A stretch of 64,000 nt of DNA from Anthonomus grandis grandis (GCF_022605725.1 NC_065554.1:18743100-18807099), one strand, 5' to 3'. Shown: positions 33,190 through 45,227, counted from the first letter of the stretch. Program-made: numbers and translations. The notes: a model not told the origin generated them from the sequence alone.

Positions 33190-34810
33190 CATCAAATAAA
33201 TTAATAGGAAAAAAAATCAAAACCAAGCTTTGCTTTACACAGGAAGTAAAAAAGCTGGCAGAGGACAAAAAAGAAAGCTACTTACATTATAAAAGTACAC
33301 TAACAAAGGAAAACTAAAAAAAATAAGAAATAGATCCAACGCGGCAATCAAAAGAGAATACTGGGAGAAGTTTTTTTATAGACATGGAACACGATCTTTA
33401 TGGTGCTACAGGAAAGTTTGGAAAATACTCAGAAACATAAAGAATCCAGTAAACAAATACATCCAGACGAAAGAGATTCCTCTGAACGAGTGGAAAAAAT
33501 ATTGAAGAAACCTATATGACAACACTGACAATACGGTAGAACCTGAGTCATAGGAAACAAGGGAAGAGAAGTCGACTAAATTAATGGTTACAGAGGAGGA
33601 AGTTATTGTGAAGATTAAATATCTGAAAAATAGAAGGGAGTGGACGACATCTCCATTAAACTAATAAAATATAAACGTAAAGAACTTAAAAGAAAATTAC
33701 CGAAACTGTTTAAAAAAATATTAACCATATTAAGTATACCAACAGAGAGGCATAAAAGTATCCCTATACTAATTTTTAAAAAAGGACAAAAAACCAACCC
33801 AGAGAAAGAGGCATAACCCTGCTTTGAATCATTACCAAACTGCGCAGCAGCATTGTTAAAAGCATCCTAGAACACACCATCGAAAACAAAGATGAACAGC
33901 AAAGACTTCGGAAGAACAAATGGACAAATGATGTTCTGTTCATTGTGAGACAGGTAAAAGAGAAGGCAAGGGAAGACAAAGTGCAGCCGCCCGATATACT
34001 GGACATATTGTGAAGGAAGCAAATCCTAATATTAATCATATACCTAATCAGAAATTTGAACAAGCAACACTATACACCTAGTACGAACAAGACAGGGTAG
34101 TAGTTTCAGCCTGTTCCTTTTCAACCTCGTCATGGACGAGATTATGCATGGTGTGCTATGTAGATGATCCGGTAATTTCAAAAATGGAAAATGATCTGCC
34201 AAGGCAAATACATAACTTTAAGACCAGTGAAAAATACAACGTGTTCATCTCCATTGATAAACCAAAATGTACGACCTTCAACAGAATAGGCAATGAGCTT
34301 CCGTTACCTAAAAGCGAACACATCAAGCAGCAACCACCTGTTAAGCGACATAAAATCACAGATCAACAAAGCCGCAGCAGTTTCAGGATGTCTGAGAGAT
34401 ATCATCTGGAAAAACAACTATATGCGACTGAACGTAAATATGGTATCGAGATTAGAGCTAACAGGAATAAGAACAGCGGAGATAAAATCGTTGAGAACCA
34501 TCGCAGGGCAGACACTTAAAGGCAAGGTGAGAAACAGCGACATAAGAGAGACATGCAAGATGGAGGAAATGGTGAAATGGGGAAGAAAAGAAGAAGATGT
34601 TGACGCAACCATATAGACCGATTGGACCAAAAGAGATTAGCATACATCACTAAAAAATAAAAATAAAACCAGCAGGTCAGTGACCACTAGAAAGACCACC
34701 TAAGAGATGGAAAGATAGCTGAAACTCCGTCTCACAGGATAACCAATTGCATTGAGCCTTTGCAACCAATAGACCTTAGGGTCTTCTTCAAGAAAAAGAA
34801 GAAGACTTGA
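33190..34810 (+). pseudogene. LINE relic lodged in the satellite field
   Basis: A decayed non-LTR retrotransposon on the plus strand. Landmarks in order: QEVKKLAEDKKESYLHY (33230 region, linker before the polymerase), RQGSSFSLFLFNLVMDEIMH (about 34090-34150, motif B area), VCYVDDPVIS (34150, motif C with Val for Ala), SFRYLKANTSSS (about 34295), GCLRDIIWKNNYM, IRTAEIKSLRTIAGQTL and SDIRETCKMEEMVKW. The 3' end is an AAGAAAAAGAAGAAG stretch at 34788-34805. The many stops and shifts show it is dead. It resembles LINEs annotated in insects as endonuclease-reverse transcriptase; the clade is uncertain. It separates two parts of a tandem-repeat field and so inserted into it. Confidence 0.75.
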
Positions 34811-34844
34811 CTAACCTATTCTCTTTTAAATAAATTTTGTTATT

Positions 34845-36220
34845 TCTCCATACTGTGATTTAAAACTATTTATCATCTTCTAAAGTATATTAGGTATCTA
34901 AGTTAGCTAAAAAATAAATTACGCGCCATGCTGTGTAGTATCATTTGATTAAACTGGCCTACAGTATATAGTCACAATTCCATAGAAGATGATGTTTATA
35001 CAGTATATAATCAAAGTGGTATATAGTAATCACGGGATCAGTTCTTTTTTAATTAAAACAATCTTTTTCTATTTACTGTGATTCAAAATAAATCAAAATA
35101 AATAAACATCTTCTAAAGGGCATTAGAAGTTTGTTAAGTTTATTTGTACTCTCCTACTGTATTTTCTAACATAAATTCTATAAAAGACGAAGGATACCAG
35201 TAAATTAGTAAACTGGTAGTCAGCAGTTTTAAGACCGAGTCTTTTAACTATAAAATGTCTTTGCTTCTACATACTGTGGTGCAAAATCAATATCCATGAC
35301 TTAGAGTAGCTTAGGTATCAATATTTTCCGTCATTTATTCCGAAACTTTCAAAAAGATTTGAAATTTCTTAATATTGCCTTTAGGTTTTGTACTGAAATT
35401 TAACATCATTTGATAAAATTGGACTACTGTATCTCCTTACATAAATTCCATAGAAGATGATGTCCATACAGTAAATAATCAAACTGGTCGCCGTAATGAT
35501 AAGACCAAGTCTTTCGTTTATACCATTCCGTGACTTTTAGATACTGTAATGTAAAATCACTTATCATCTTTTAAAGTAGATTAGGTATATTGCTGACAGT
35601 TATTCTGTGATTTTTGAAAATATTTAAAGAATTTCAATGTTGTATCTAATAAGATTTTACATCATTTGATAAAATTGATCTCCTTTCATGAATCCCATAT
35701 AAGATACGTTCAACAGCAAATAATCAAACTGGTAGACAGTAATCCCGAAACCAGGTCTTAATTAAAACATTCCGTGACTTCTAGATATTGTGATGCAAAA
35801 TCAATAATCATCTTCTAAAGCAAAATAGGTATTTAAGTTTGTTAAAAAATAATTCCAGTGTAATTTTGTATCATTGCAATAAACTGGCCTGCTGTATCTC
35901 TTCACACGAATTCCAGAAAAGATGACGTTCATATACTAAATCATCAATCTGGTAGACAGTAATTACCAGACGAAAACTTTTAATTAAAAGATTTCTTTTC
36001 TTCTACATACTGTGATTCAAATAAATAATCATCTTTTAAAGTGGATTAGATATCCAAGTTTTTTAAAATCTAATTAGAATCATTTGATTAAACTGGCCTA
36101 CTGTAGTTTTTTACATGAATCACATAGAAGATGAAGTTGAACAGTAAATCATCAAACTGGTAGACAGTAATCACGAGACCAACTCTTTCAATTATAACAT
36201 TCTCTTGCATAAATTAATAA
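34845..36220 (+). repeat. Satellite-like tandem array, six units of about 200-270 bp
   Basis: Units can be aligned on TACTGTGATxxAAAAT at 34851, 35074, 35272, 35542, 35786 and 36008. Each is followed by ATCATCTTCTAAAG, then CATTTGATTAAACTGGCC, CTACTGTAT, a CATAGAAGATGA block, and ATCAAACTGGTAGACAGTAAT. Unit length varies by indels (198-270 bp). Two more units occur at 32039-32400. No unit encodes a protein. Confidence 0.88.
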
Positions 36221-36369
36221 TTTATCGTGGCCCGTTAAATTAGTGGCCACCGAAGTTAAAAATGCTCACGAATAAAAGAGAGTAAATAAAAGGGAATAAG
36301 GCAGTAAACAACGTTTAACCAATAAACTGTATCGCATTGACAATAATGGTTTGAAATCAGCACTAATAA

Positions 36370-36740
36370 GGCCGAGGAGAAGGAAGCGGGTCGCCGTCCA
36401 TTTTTTTTTTTAAATCACGAAGAAATATAGATCGGAGCCGTCCCATTCAAAATAATCACCCTGTATTTTACGGGTATACGCGGCGCGGTAATAATAATTA
36501 TTGTTTTCTGCAAATTATATTTAAAGCATCTTTGTTGCGGGATGAATTATGCTGCGGGTTCGGGGGCCCCGCGGCTTCTTCGAGAATAATAATAAATAAT
36601 AAAAAAAAATTATTATTTGCCGGCAATGGAGCAGAGGCGTGCGAATAATCTAGATACGCGATTTCGATATTATCCGATCGCGCGATGGGGGCTTTTATAG
36701 ACCTAATCCGGGTATTGAGTGCATAAGTCAACACGAGATT
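36370..36740. other. GC-rich island, possibly unique regulatory DNA
   Basis: A CpG-rich block (GGGTTCGGGGGCCCCGCGGC near 36557, GCGCGATGGGGGC near 36680) in very AT-rich surroundings, with no similarity to the transposons in this window. Such blocks in insect intergenic DNA can be conserved enhancers or promoters, but nothing here shows which. Confidence 0.3.
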
Positions 36741-38690
36741 TTTATTTTTATTTTTGCTTTAACCTCCCTGAGTAATGCTGATTAATGGGAAAGACACCAG
36801 GAATTCTTTATTGGAATTGATCTAATATTTGAGTTTGTAGATTTCTTATGGTTTGGTAAAAACAAAAAAATGGAAAAAGGAATAAAAGGAAGACAGAAAA
36901 GAGGTAGAATAAACAGAAGAAAAAAAGCTACTATAAATTACTCACAAGAAGTTGTTTTTAAATGCAAATATAAGTGTTCAAAAACAAGTTTGAATGCTGA
37001 ATGCCGAAAACATATCAATTAATCGTTGAATGATTGTTTAACCTTAGTGTATAAATTGCAAACTCAGGGGCGCGTAAACATAACCAAATAATTTTTAATT
37101 TAGAAACCGGTGGAAGCACCAACTGATTATCTTGCGTAAGTTAATTTATTATTCCAAGCAGTTAAAATAGAATTTCATGAGAGGAAATCCTTTTGAGAAT
37201 TTTGATTAACAAATTCATAAGAGTTATTATAGTTTGTTAAAGGAAAACTCGTGAGAATATATCAGTGGTAAACGAATACGACATTCAAAGTCTTTACAAT
37301 TTTTCCCAAAGTAACTGTAACAGGAAAAAATAATTCGTTGGAATCAAAATATCTTTTTTAGTTCATTAATGTGGTAGCTAAGTGAAATGGAAAACATGGC
37401 AACAAAACTATTTTGTAAGCTTGTCGAAATCACGTTTAGTGTAAGTCCAAGGACCATTGAACGGAGAAATGTGAAGATGCACCTAAAGGGGTAATCATAG
37501 ATCAAATTATAAGTAATTCTAATAAAATGGATTAAAATAATAATTTTAGACTTTTTAAGCAACAAAATTCATATGCTTAAAAAAACTTCGGTAATTATGG
37601 AGGATAGCGGCCTTTGCAAAAAATCACTTAAAGAATTTGATTTTTTTTGCAAAATGGGTAGATTTGGATATTATGTTGCAATCAAACAAACTGCCCATAG
37701 TTCCATGGCAATGCTAATTCTAGCCTTTCAATGTTCACGTCCCATAGCGTTAAAATTGCTAAAACTAGATGCCACTGTAAGTGACTTAGTGCATAATAAC
37801 ACTTTCGTTTTGATAAAACTGGGCTTTTCGCCACTCTTAATGAAAAATATACAGCTATCTAAATCTACTAATTTTGCAAAAAACCCGACCATTTTTCGTT
37901 GTTTTTGACAAAAGCCGCTCTTCTCCCAAATTATCAACATTTCTTCAGATGTATGTTTTTTTTTAATGATGAGTCCTTAGGGATTTAAAGAAAGCTTTTT
38001 CATTTCATTTCTTTAAATGAATGATTTAAGGTTTGTTAAATGAAACGTTTCATTTGTTAATATATATTTATGATGCTGATTTTAAATTAGTAATGGGTGT
38101 GTTAGTACACACTTGATTATTTACATTTAATTTAATGCCAACCTAATTTTTACTATGATATTTAATGAGTTTCAGGCTAAATGAATTTGCTGAGCTGATA
38201 TCTTATTTATTCCAAATCAATCATTCTACCCTATAAGTCACCGATAGATAACTACTCGTCTGAATCATAATAGTCAGTTTGTTGATTCTCGGTTGAAGAG
38301 CCTCTAGGCTTACTATGATAATGATTATATCTAAACCAATACAAGCTCATCTAAATCATAACATTTATTCTCTGGTTTGTAAGTTCATCACCTTTAAATG
38401 ATAATGCTGAAATAATTGTCAGTTATTAATTTAATCAGTTAAAGTCACTATTATTGATGAAAGATATATTGAATTAGTTCTAGGCTAATTCAGTCTTACT
38501 TGAATCAATTCAGTTTTAATTTCATTAACCAGATTTGATGGTAATGAAGAAAACAAAAACAGCCAAAGCCACAGATTCAGATATATAAGTTCTTCTAAGG
38601 ATTCCAAGGAGAGACAATTTTATTATTTTTATCATAGATAAATATTAAATTAGTTTCAAATGAGGTTACAATATATCAGTTATACTACTA
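36741..38690. other. AT-rich spacer with an imperfect inverted repeat at 37595-37945
   Basis: 37600-37675 and 37855-37935 are imperfect reverse complements: the block GCGGCCTTTGCAAAAAATCA and GCAAAATGGGTAGATTTGGA is mirrored by TCTAAATCTACTAATTTTGC and GACAAAAGCCGCTC. This suggests a decayed fold-back element. A 111-codon frame spanning it has no recognisable domain. Confidence 0.4.
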
Positions 38691-38753
38691 CTTGTAATCT
38701 TTTGTTCGCATCTTATCCAAAAGAACAGCAAAGCCTGAGTTTTTGATACTTAC

Positions 38754-39044
38754 AATGGGGTCCGTTATAAAAGCGTCGTCGTCGTCGTCGTCACTCTTTT
38801 CGGATTTAAGATGATGTGCGCCCGCAGGTGGTTTATCAGAAAATCGCGCGCCGTGGTCAGATCGCGTCTCGGTATCGGCTTCGGAAATTCTTAAATTATC
38901 GCTGGCTGATGCTGCTAGAGAAGAGTGCGCCCCTCTTGCTCGCGCCCTACAGCTATTGCACCGCGCCCATTTTTTTTTCTTGTTTTCTCTTCTTTTCCCT
39001 CTTTTGATGATGGTTTGCTTCAACCCAGGCTGGTACGTACCCAC
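38754..39044 (-). other. Candidate protein-coding exon, unproven
   Basis: A minus-strand open frame in a GC-rich, low-repeat block. Its end reads SEKSDDDDDDAFITDPI, followed immediately by a consensus splice donor (ATT|GTAAGTATC at 38753). Upstream it has a basic part (KRGKRRENKKKKW) and ARARGAHSSLAASAS. The composition is unlike the surrounding transposons. I recognise no domain, no acceptor could be fixed, and the acidic run comes from a GTC trinucleotide repeat, which can arise by chance. Alternative: an untranslated exon or a conserved non-coding block. Confidence 0.2.
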
Positions 39045-40035
39045 TCTCTACTAAAAAGAAGCAGTCCGAGAGATAATCACGCTCTGCCCTGGACCAGTCC
39101 CTCATTTTAGCATTAATGAATTAAAAAACGATCATCGGCGACGAGTCAATGCCCTTTTATTATTCGCCGATAAAAAATTCCTTGGGAGAATATTTGAATA
39201 TTTAAAGCGAAAGATCCAATAATGATGATATAGGTTTTCTGATTTATTTTTTCCCTGTTGAGGGTAATAAATCAGGTAATAATGCCTTAAAGCGAAATAT
39301 TAGAAAAATGTTGTCTTAAAACCGCGCAAAACCAACCGCAGATTCTAGTGTGACTTTACATACTCTATCATTAAACAGGGAATCTGTTAACGGAAACTCG
39401 ATCGAATGTCATCTGCATACTGTAATATAGTACGAGAGTGATCAACTTATGTATATTTTATTTTGAAAAAGCATAAAAACTTTAAAAAATTATTCAGTTA
39501 CTCTTGACTCTACAATTATTACTTAAATGTAAAAGTAGCATGCAATAGTTATATATAAGGCTAAAAAATAACTCACTTATATTAAGATATCAATATGATA
39601 AGCTCTTGGACTATAGAAAACTGACACATTATCACTGTTTAAATATCTGGTTACATTCATTCTACGGTGAAAATCTGCCGGAAGAGCTACCATGTCATGT
39701 CTTCAAAAGCGGTTTTGTAATGTAAATATCGTCGGTTTTTCGATTTAGCGCTAACGTGTAGTATAAATTATCGAACGTGTAATATATACTGAAGGAGGAA
39801 TGTTAGTTTTAATTTAAATTTTGCTTAATTAATTTTCTTTAAGACATTTTCTAATAATGTCACATTTTTACTAAATTATAGGGTAGTTTCATATCTGTTT
39901 CGTTTTTCATCGCTTCACATAAAACTGGCTTACAATAATATGGCTTCATCTAAAATTTAGTGTTTGTTAGTTCCGATTATTTTATTTATGAATCTAAAAT
40001 TTGTGTATTCACATAAATCAAATGACATCATATAC
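39045..40035. other. Gene-free stretch
   Basis: 39100-39180 continues the GC-richer, CpG-containing character of the candidate exon block; the remainder is AT-rich with nothing recognised. Confidence 0.3.
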
Positions 40036-40846
40036 AGGGTGTCCACAAAATTTTAACGCATATTTCATTAAATATCAGAACTTACTTGAATGGTTGGTAC
40101 CCAAATAAATAGATAGGGAGAGGTAATGATGGCCCGTAAATCGATCCTCACGTTTTCCAGATTTGACTCCTCTGGACTTTTTTTTCGGAAGACATATTAA
40201 GTCCGTGGTATACAACATAACGGTAAATAAAAAGGAAGTATGGCAAGACATTCAAGACACAACAAATAATCGTTGAGCTAATGCAGAAGTTATGCAAAGA
40301 GTTATTTTTTAGTTAGAAAATGGGGAATATTTTGAATAATTTTTATTAAATCCGTATTGTATAATAAATTAGTTTCGTGCTTAAATAAAACAACTAATTT
40401 TTTTATTTCAAACTTTTAAATATACCATTGCGACATCGAACATCTAAAAACCGAATTATCCCGAAAACGGCTAACTTTAGTTTTAACAATAGGACCTTTT
40501 TTATTTAAAATTTATGAGGAAATTGTTTTGTTTTAAATAAGAAACTACACTGAGAAAAAAGCTATGGATATTTTATAGCATTAGAAGTGCAGTGTGGAGC
40601 GCCCCCTGATGGCCACAGTGAAAGGGTGTGCATATTCGATTAATGCATCTCAAAAAAACAAATTTTTAAAAGTAATAAGTTAAAAAAATTTCATACATTT
40701 TTAAAAAATCGGTTTTTATTTTTTAACTTTACCGTCCTTTAGGTCTGAATCGGAGCAATTTCAAGTTCCTTTAAATCGGCCTATTTTGATCTCAGAAATA
40801 TGTAGTAAGTTTTTGTACTGATCTTTTGGGGACACCATGTGCAGGG
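40036..40846 (+). mobile_element. Internally deleted mariner-like element
   Basis: The left end is TACAGGGTGTCCACAAAATT at 40035. A matching decayed end, complement of ACATGGTGTCCCCAAAA, is at about 40830-40846. Directly after the left end the last part of a transposase is readable in broken frames: KWIGR, then SRFPDLTPLDFFFGRHIKSV (third catalytic Asp), EVWQDIQDTTNN and ENGEYFE. The HTH, first Asp and second Asp are deleted. A non-autonomous derivative. Confidence 0.65.
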
Positions 40847-40854
40847 CCACTAAA

Positions 40855-41230
40855 CTACTAAATAAACAAAATTTTAATAACAGGTATATTTCCTCAGTCT
40901 CTAGTTGTATCTAACTAAAGACCTATAACATTAATTTCAAATTTTACCTCGTAGAAAAGACAATTTAAGTCGTAGAAAAAACAATTCAGAATAGAATCGT
41001 GAAATTTATTAATAAATATAGTTTCATGTCTAAAAAGCAATTTGGATTTACAAAGAAAACTTCAACAAAAGATGGGGTCTCTTATCTAATGAATAACGTT
41101 TATAAGAATTTTGATAAAAGCAAAAAAAAGTTATGCATTTTTCATGGATTTGGCCAAGGCCTTCGATACAGTAGACCACAATATCTTAATTGGCTGCCTT
41201 GAAGACATAGAAGAACAGCACTGCAATTAC
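40855..41230 (+). pseudogene. LINE reverse transcriptase scrap
   Basis: RPITLISNFT near 40918 corresponds to the YRPI-LxS box. From 40999 FINKYSFMSKKQFGFTKKTS matches the QFGFR-ST region, and in the next frame FLMDLAKAFDTVDHNILIGC (about 41140-41200) is polymerase motif A. The shift lies just before MDLAKAFD. Motifs B and C are not found downstream. A short 5'- and 3'-truncated remnant. Confidence 0.7.
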
Positions 41231-41306
41231 AAACTATAAGCATATATGGGAATTTAGGTGAATATTATGCAACATAGCAACATCTCTTCTTTTGCTAACG
41301 AAATTC

Positions 41307-41489
41307 TTAAAAGGGGGTTAAAAACATAGATGAGAGGAATATAAACACTATAAAATATACTAATAAAACAACTATACTGCTTAAAACTTCAATTAATCCA
41401 ACATAAGCGAAAGCATGAATTACAAATAAAAGACCACCAATGCAAAACAAGACATAGGGAACAAATAACAACAACGACACATAAAGCAT
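41307..41489 (-). other. Very hydrophobic short frame, function unknown
   Basis: A minus-strand frame of 60 codons is almost entirely hydrophobic (LLLFVPYVLFCIGGLLFVIH, then IVVLLVYFIVFIFL), enough for two membrane helices. It is preceded by a pyrimidine-rich stretch ending TTCTTAG, as at an intron acceptor. AT-rich DNA easily yields hydrophobic frames, so this is weak; I recognise no family. Confidence 0.12.
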
Positions 41490-42552
41490 CTAAGAATTTA
41501 ATACAAAGATCAGGATAGTTTTTTTCCTTAAATTTATCGTCAGCTTCTTAATGACTTAAAGCAATGCATCTCGATGAACCAATTTTAGGTACTGTTAAAA
41601 CGAGGGCTTTTAATCCAACCTAGAAGCAAAATACATAACTTAATTAATTTTCTACTCTAATATTGAGTTTTTTTTTAAACCTAATGGCTCCTAGTACACA
41701 CACCTGTAAATGACTTAATCTTCACTACTATTTAATACTCCAAGGTTCATATTTTACATTCGGATATTTTTATATCGCTGGTACGTTCTTGCTTTTCATT
41801 TTTGTTTTTCACATTTTTTTGCTTGTATTGTTGTTTTAATTTGTCTACTTGTATATAAAGTTTTTGTACATTGTATTATCTAGATATTTTTGTATTTTAT
41901 TTTGTAAATAATAATCCATAAAATACAACACCTTACCTTATTATAAATATAATATGATTTGTGGAATTTGATGAAAAAATTACCCCAAACTGGTTTTTGG
42001 ACTTCGATGAGTTTTTCAGTTTATTCATTTTTTCTTTTAATAGTAAAATGATGATAAATTAGAATTTGTAAAGTTAAAAATATTGTAAATTTGCAAATTA
42101 ATAAATAAATTAAAAAAAAATTTGTATTTGTATATTTTGACTGCCTAACTCTGTATAACATTAATTTGTTTTTAATTAAAAGTGATTTGTTTCATAGTTG
42201 CCTTAACGGATGTTGCTGCTTAAATAATTTTATTTACGGTAATGAGAATGAAGGGTCTTAATAATATTTGTAACCTAATTAATTGAATTTTATTACCCTT
42301 TACTGCCAATTTTCCTAATTTTAGTAAGATAAAAAGTAGGCAGATTTTAAGAGTTTTCGTTTATTGTTCAAATTTCACTGAAAATATTTAAAAATTTTAA
42401 ACAGCTCTTTAATGAGTATTAAATTATCAAACTATGTTTTACTTTAATATAACTGACACCGACAAATTAAATGTCCATACACAGAAATTAACCCAAATTA
42501 ATCAATAAATATTTTTTGTTATAATCTGTAAACGTAATTTTTTTACAAAAAA

Positions 42553-42553
<1 letters not shown>
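41490..42553. other. AT-rich spacer, nothing recognised
   Basis: No coding or RNA signal; part may be the untranslated tail of the LINE scrap upstream. Confidence 0.3.
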
Positions 42554-42625
<72 letters not shown>

Positions 42626-42645
42626 ATAATAATAATAATAAAATA
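42554..42645 (+). repeat. (TAA)n microsatellite, 5' flank of the Dong-like element
   Basis: Long TAA run with two small interruptions (TATTAA and AAAATAA). It ends 14 bp before the LINE coding sequence begins. Confidence 0.95.
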
Positions 42646-42659
42646 ATAATAACTTAAGA

Positions 42660-43682
42660 TCCTATTTTTACAGGCAAGGAGAAAATTCCACGCTGCATCG
42701 CGCAATAAATCAAATAGACGATTCCACTCCTCTACAAGTTAAGAGCGAGGAAGCGCGCAGCTACCATCATACGGACCAGGAAAAACTCCGCATCTGGATG
42801 GAGAAGCCCCTTCATGTGCGGCATCCTAATGAGATCAGACAAAATCATGTCGACACTGCTTCGTCGAACTATTGGTTGGTATCAGGCAGGATGTTTCCAG
42901 AAATCGAGGGCTTTCTACTCGCCATCCAAGATCAGGTTATACCAACAAGAAATTATCTCAAGCACATCGTCAGAGATCCGTCCGTACAAAACGGTAAATG
43001 CCGGTATGGATGCCAAACATCAGAGACAATCCAACACATAACAGGAGGATGTCAGGCCTTTGCAGCGACAGAATACAAAGAGCGGCACGACTCAGCTGGG
43101 AACATTTTACATCAAGAGCTGGCAATGAAGTTGGAACTTATTACAACAGAGAAGGTTCCGTATTATAAATATACTCCAGAACCCGTAGTGGAAAATGACC
43201 GATATAAGTTATATTGGGACCGCAGTGTACTTACCGAGTAACATGTAAGGCATAATAGACCAGATCTTATTTTAATAGATAAAATTTCCAGGAAAACAAC
43301 TCTAATTGACGTAGCCATACCGAACAACAATAATCTGCAAGAGAAACACACTGAGAAAATCGCCAAATACAGAGATCTAGAAATTCAAATCGGAAGGCAA
43401 TGGAGAATGGATAATGTTCAGACCGTCCGAATTGTTATATCGACAACGGGTGTAATACCAAAGAGTCTACTGGAATACCTTAAACAACTAGGAACTGGCG
43501 AACATCTATATAAGCACATGCAAAAGGCAGTACTACTGGCAACTGCTCGCAGCACCCGAAAATTCCAAGGCCCCCCACAGACCACAGAGCTTAATCCTTT
43601 TGATATCGGAGGTATCTGGGATAAGTGAATGATCCCCCCCCCCTCCCCTTAGAGGGAGTGCGAGCCTTAACTGGCTGAAATA
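42660..43682 (+). pseudogene. Dong/R4-like LINE, C-terminal part with restriction-like endonuclease
   Basis: From about 42666 to 43628 one frame reads through, with a single TAA at 43239-43241. It begins GENSTLHRAINQIDDSTPL, passes SNYWLVSGRMFPEIEGF, and has a Cys/His cluster (CRYGCQTSETIQHITGGC, C-x3-C-x7-H-x4-C). After the stop come RPDLILIDK, LIDVAIP and EKIAKYRDL, which fit the PD-D...K pattern of the C-terminal restriction-like endonuclease used by R2/R4/Dong-type LINEs. The reverse transcriptase is missing, so this is a 5'-truncated insertion. It is bounded on both sides by (TAA)n, the known insertion target of Dong elements. The 3' untranslated part has a C9 run and ends GGCTGAAATA before the repeat. 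Confidence 0.85.
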
Positions 43683-43708
43683 TAATAATAATAATAATAA
43701 TAATAATA
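43681..43708 (+). repeat. (TAA)n microsatellite, 3' flank of the Dong-like element
   Basis: Continuation of the TAA run on the far side of the LINE insertion. Confidence 0.95.
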
Positions 43709-45215
43709 CATGTCCTTCATTTGATAAATTTTAATAGCATCTCTCTGCCTGTTCCTCCATCTAACCTAATTGGAAAAAATATTATTATAAATTGACCATA
43801 ACTGATAAAAACAAACGAAGTACACTATTATTATTGCCTTAAAAATGTAAAATTTTATGTAGAGGTGGATGATTTTAAATGATTAGGAAGGCCATTAAAT
43901 GCTTTAACTTTATTGTAGCTAAAATATATTTTAATCTTATCACTGCTATTATATTTGTCCTATCTACCATTGTAGCAAAACTTAAGGCAGAAGCTCTCCT
44001 TCAATTTTTTTAAAAGTATTAAATATTCATAGTAAATAGCTGCTGCTAGAAAATGATAAATTAATTTGGGTATGTATCTTTTTAAGTAGTTATGGAAATC
44101 ACGCGTATACAGGACATACTACGAGGAATTGCGGGAATCAAGAATAACATATTTACGAGATATTTCTTATATAGGACGATAAATAAGAAACATTGGCGAG
44201 TAAGTAATTTTAATAAAATCTCAGCCTATGTTTAATTAACATCTCATAAATATGATATTTATTTTGTCCTGACTTTCAGTGTTGACAGTGATGATGATCT
44301 GTAGGAGTTGAAAGGATTGTACAAATAAAAATTGTGCTCGCATATATAACACTAGCCTGGCTATCCCCTTTATACCTACGAGTAACATAGCCGCACCCAT
44401 GATTCCCAATATAGTAACAACGCATTGAAATTATAGAAGATAAATTTTTACTCCTATTTCACGTTAAAAAAAACTTCAAAAATATTCTATTTATAATAAA
44501 TTTCAGTTTTTCATTAATGTAGGAAAACTGTTGTTACGCAGTTTTATAAACGCTTATAAAATAATTTTAAATATTATATAATAGTTTTAAAAAACAAACT
44601 TTGCTTTGAAAATGTTAAATTTTGATAATATACTGTCATTTTTTATTTTAATAATTTCTCTAAGAGAGATTGTAAGTTTTATAAGAGGATCTTATATGAC
44701 AGTTTTTTCGTGATGAAAATTCTTAGAATAGTTTAAATTGTATAAAAGAAACTTCTTTGTGGCAACAGGTTTAATAAAAAAGGTAATTTAATACCTCATA
44801 GCAGGAACGTCATAAGGTCATATTTCATAGAAGAATTTGAATAAAAAAGCCTAAAAACATTAATAAAACACAAAGAAAGCCAAAATAAATTTTTGAAATT
44901 ATTTTTACAATGAATTCATTTTATGATAGCGCTTAAAATTATCACAATTTTCATGAACTTTAAAAAATTAAATTAAGGTTTTACAATCAAATAAATAACT
45001 ATTTTATAATCATTTTATTTTTATTAAAATTTATTTGGGTTGGGTTTCTACATATGAAATAAGTGGTACACCATAGATTAAAAAAATCCCCAAAAATCAG
45101 TCTCATAAAAAAATTATTATAGAACAATTTTCCTTCCATTTAAAAAGAAGGAATATAAAAATATTGTAATATGCAAAATTTATATAAATAAAAATAAAAG
45201 TAAATACAGCTAAGC
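43709..45215. other. AT-rich spacer, nothing recognised
   Basis: On the minus strand 43710-43800 reads VRWRNRQRDAIKIYQMKDM, which might be a transposon scrap, but I cannot place it. Otherwise empty. Confidence 0.3.
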
Positions 45216-45223
45216 AAAAAAAA
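45216..45223 (-). terminator. RNA polymerase III terminator of the tRNA gene
   Basis: Eight T on the minus strand, starting five bases past the tRNA discriminator base. This is the standard oligo(T) stop signal for polymerase III. Confidence 0.9.
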
Positions 45224-45227
45224 GTAA

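Noticed and set aside
31440..36220. CRISPR-like or coding interpretation of the tandem repeats
   Set aside because: Units are 200-270 bp, diverged, and without spacer structure; the DNA is eukaryotic.
37573..37908. 111-codon plus-strand frame
   Set aside because: Spans an imperfect inverted repeat, has no recognisable domain and no supporting signals.
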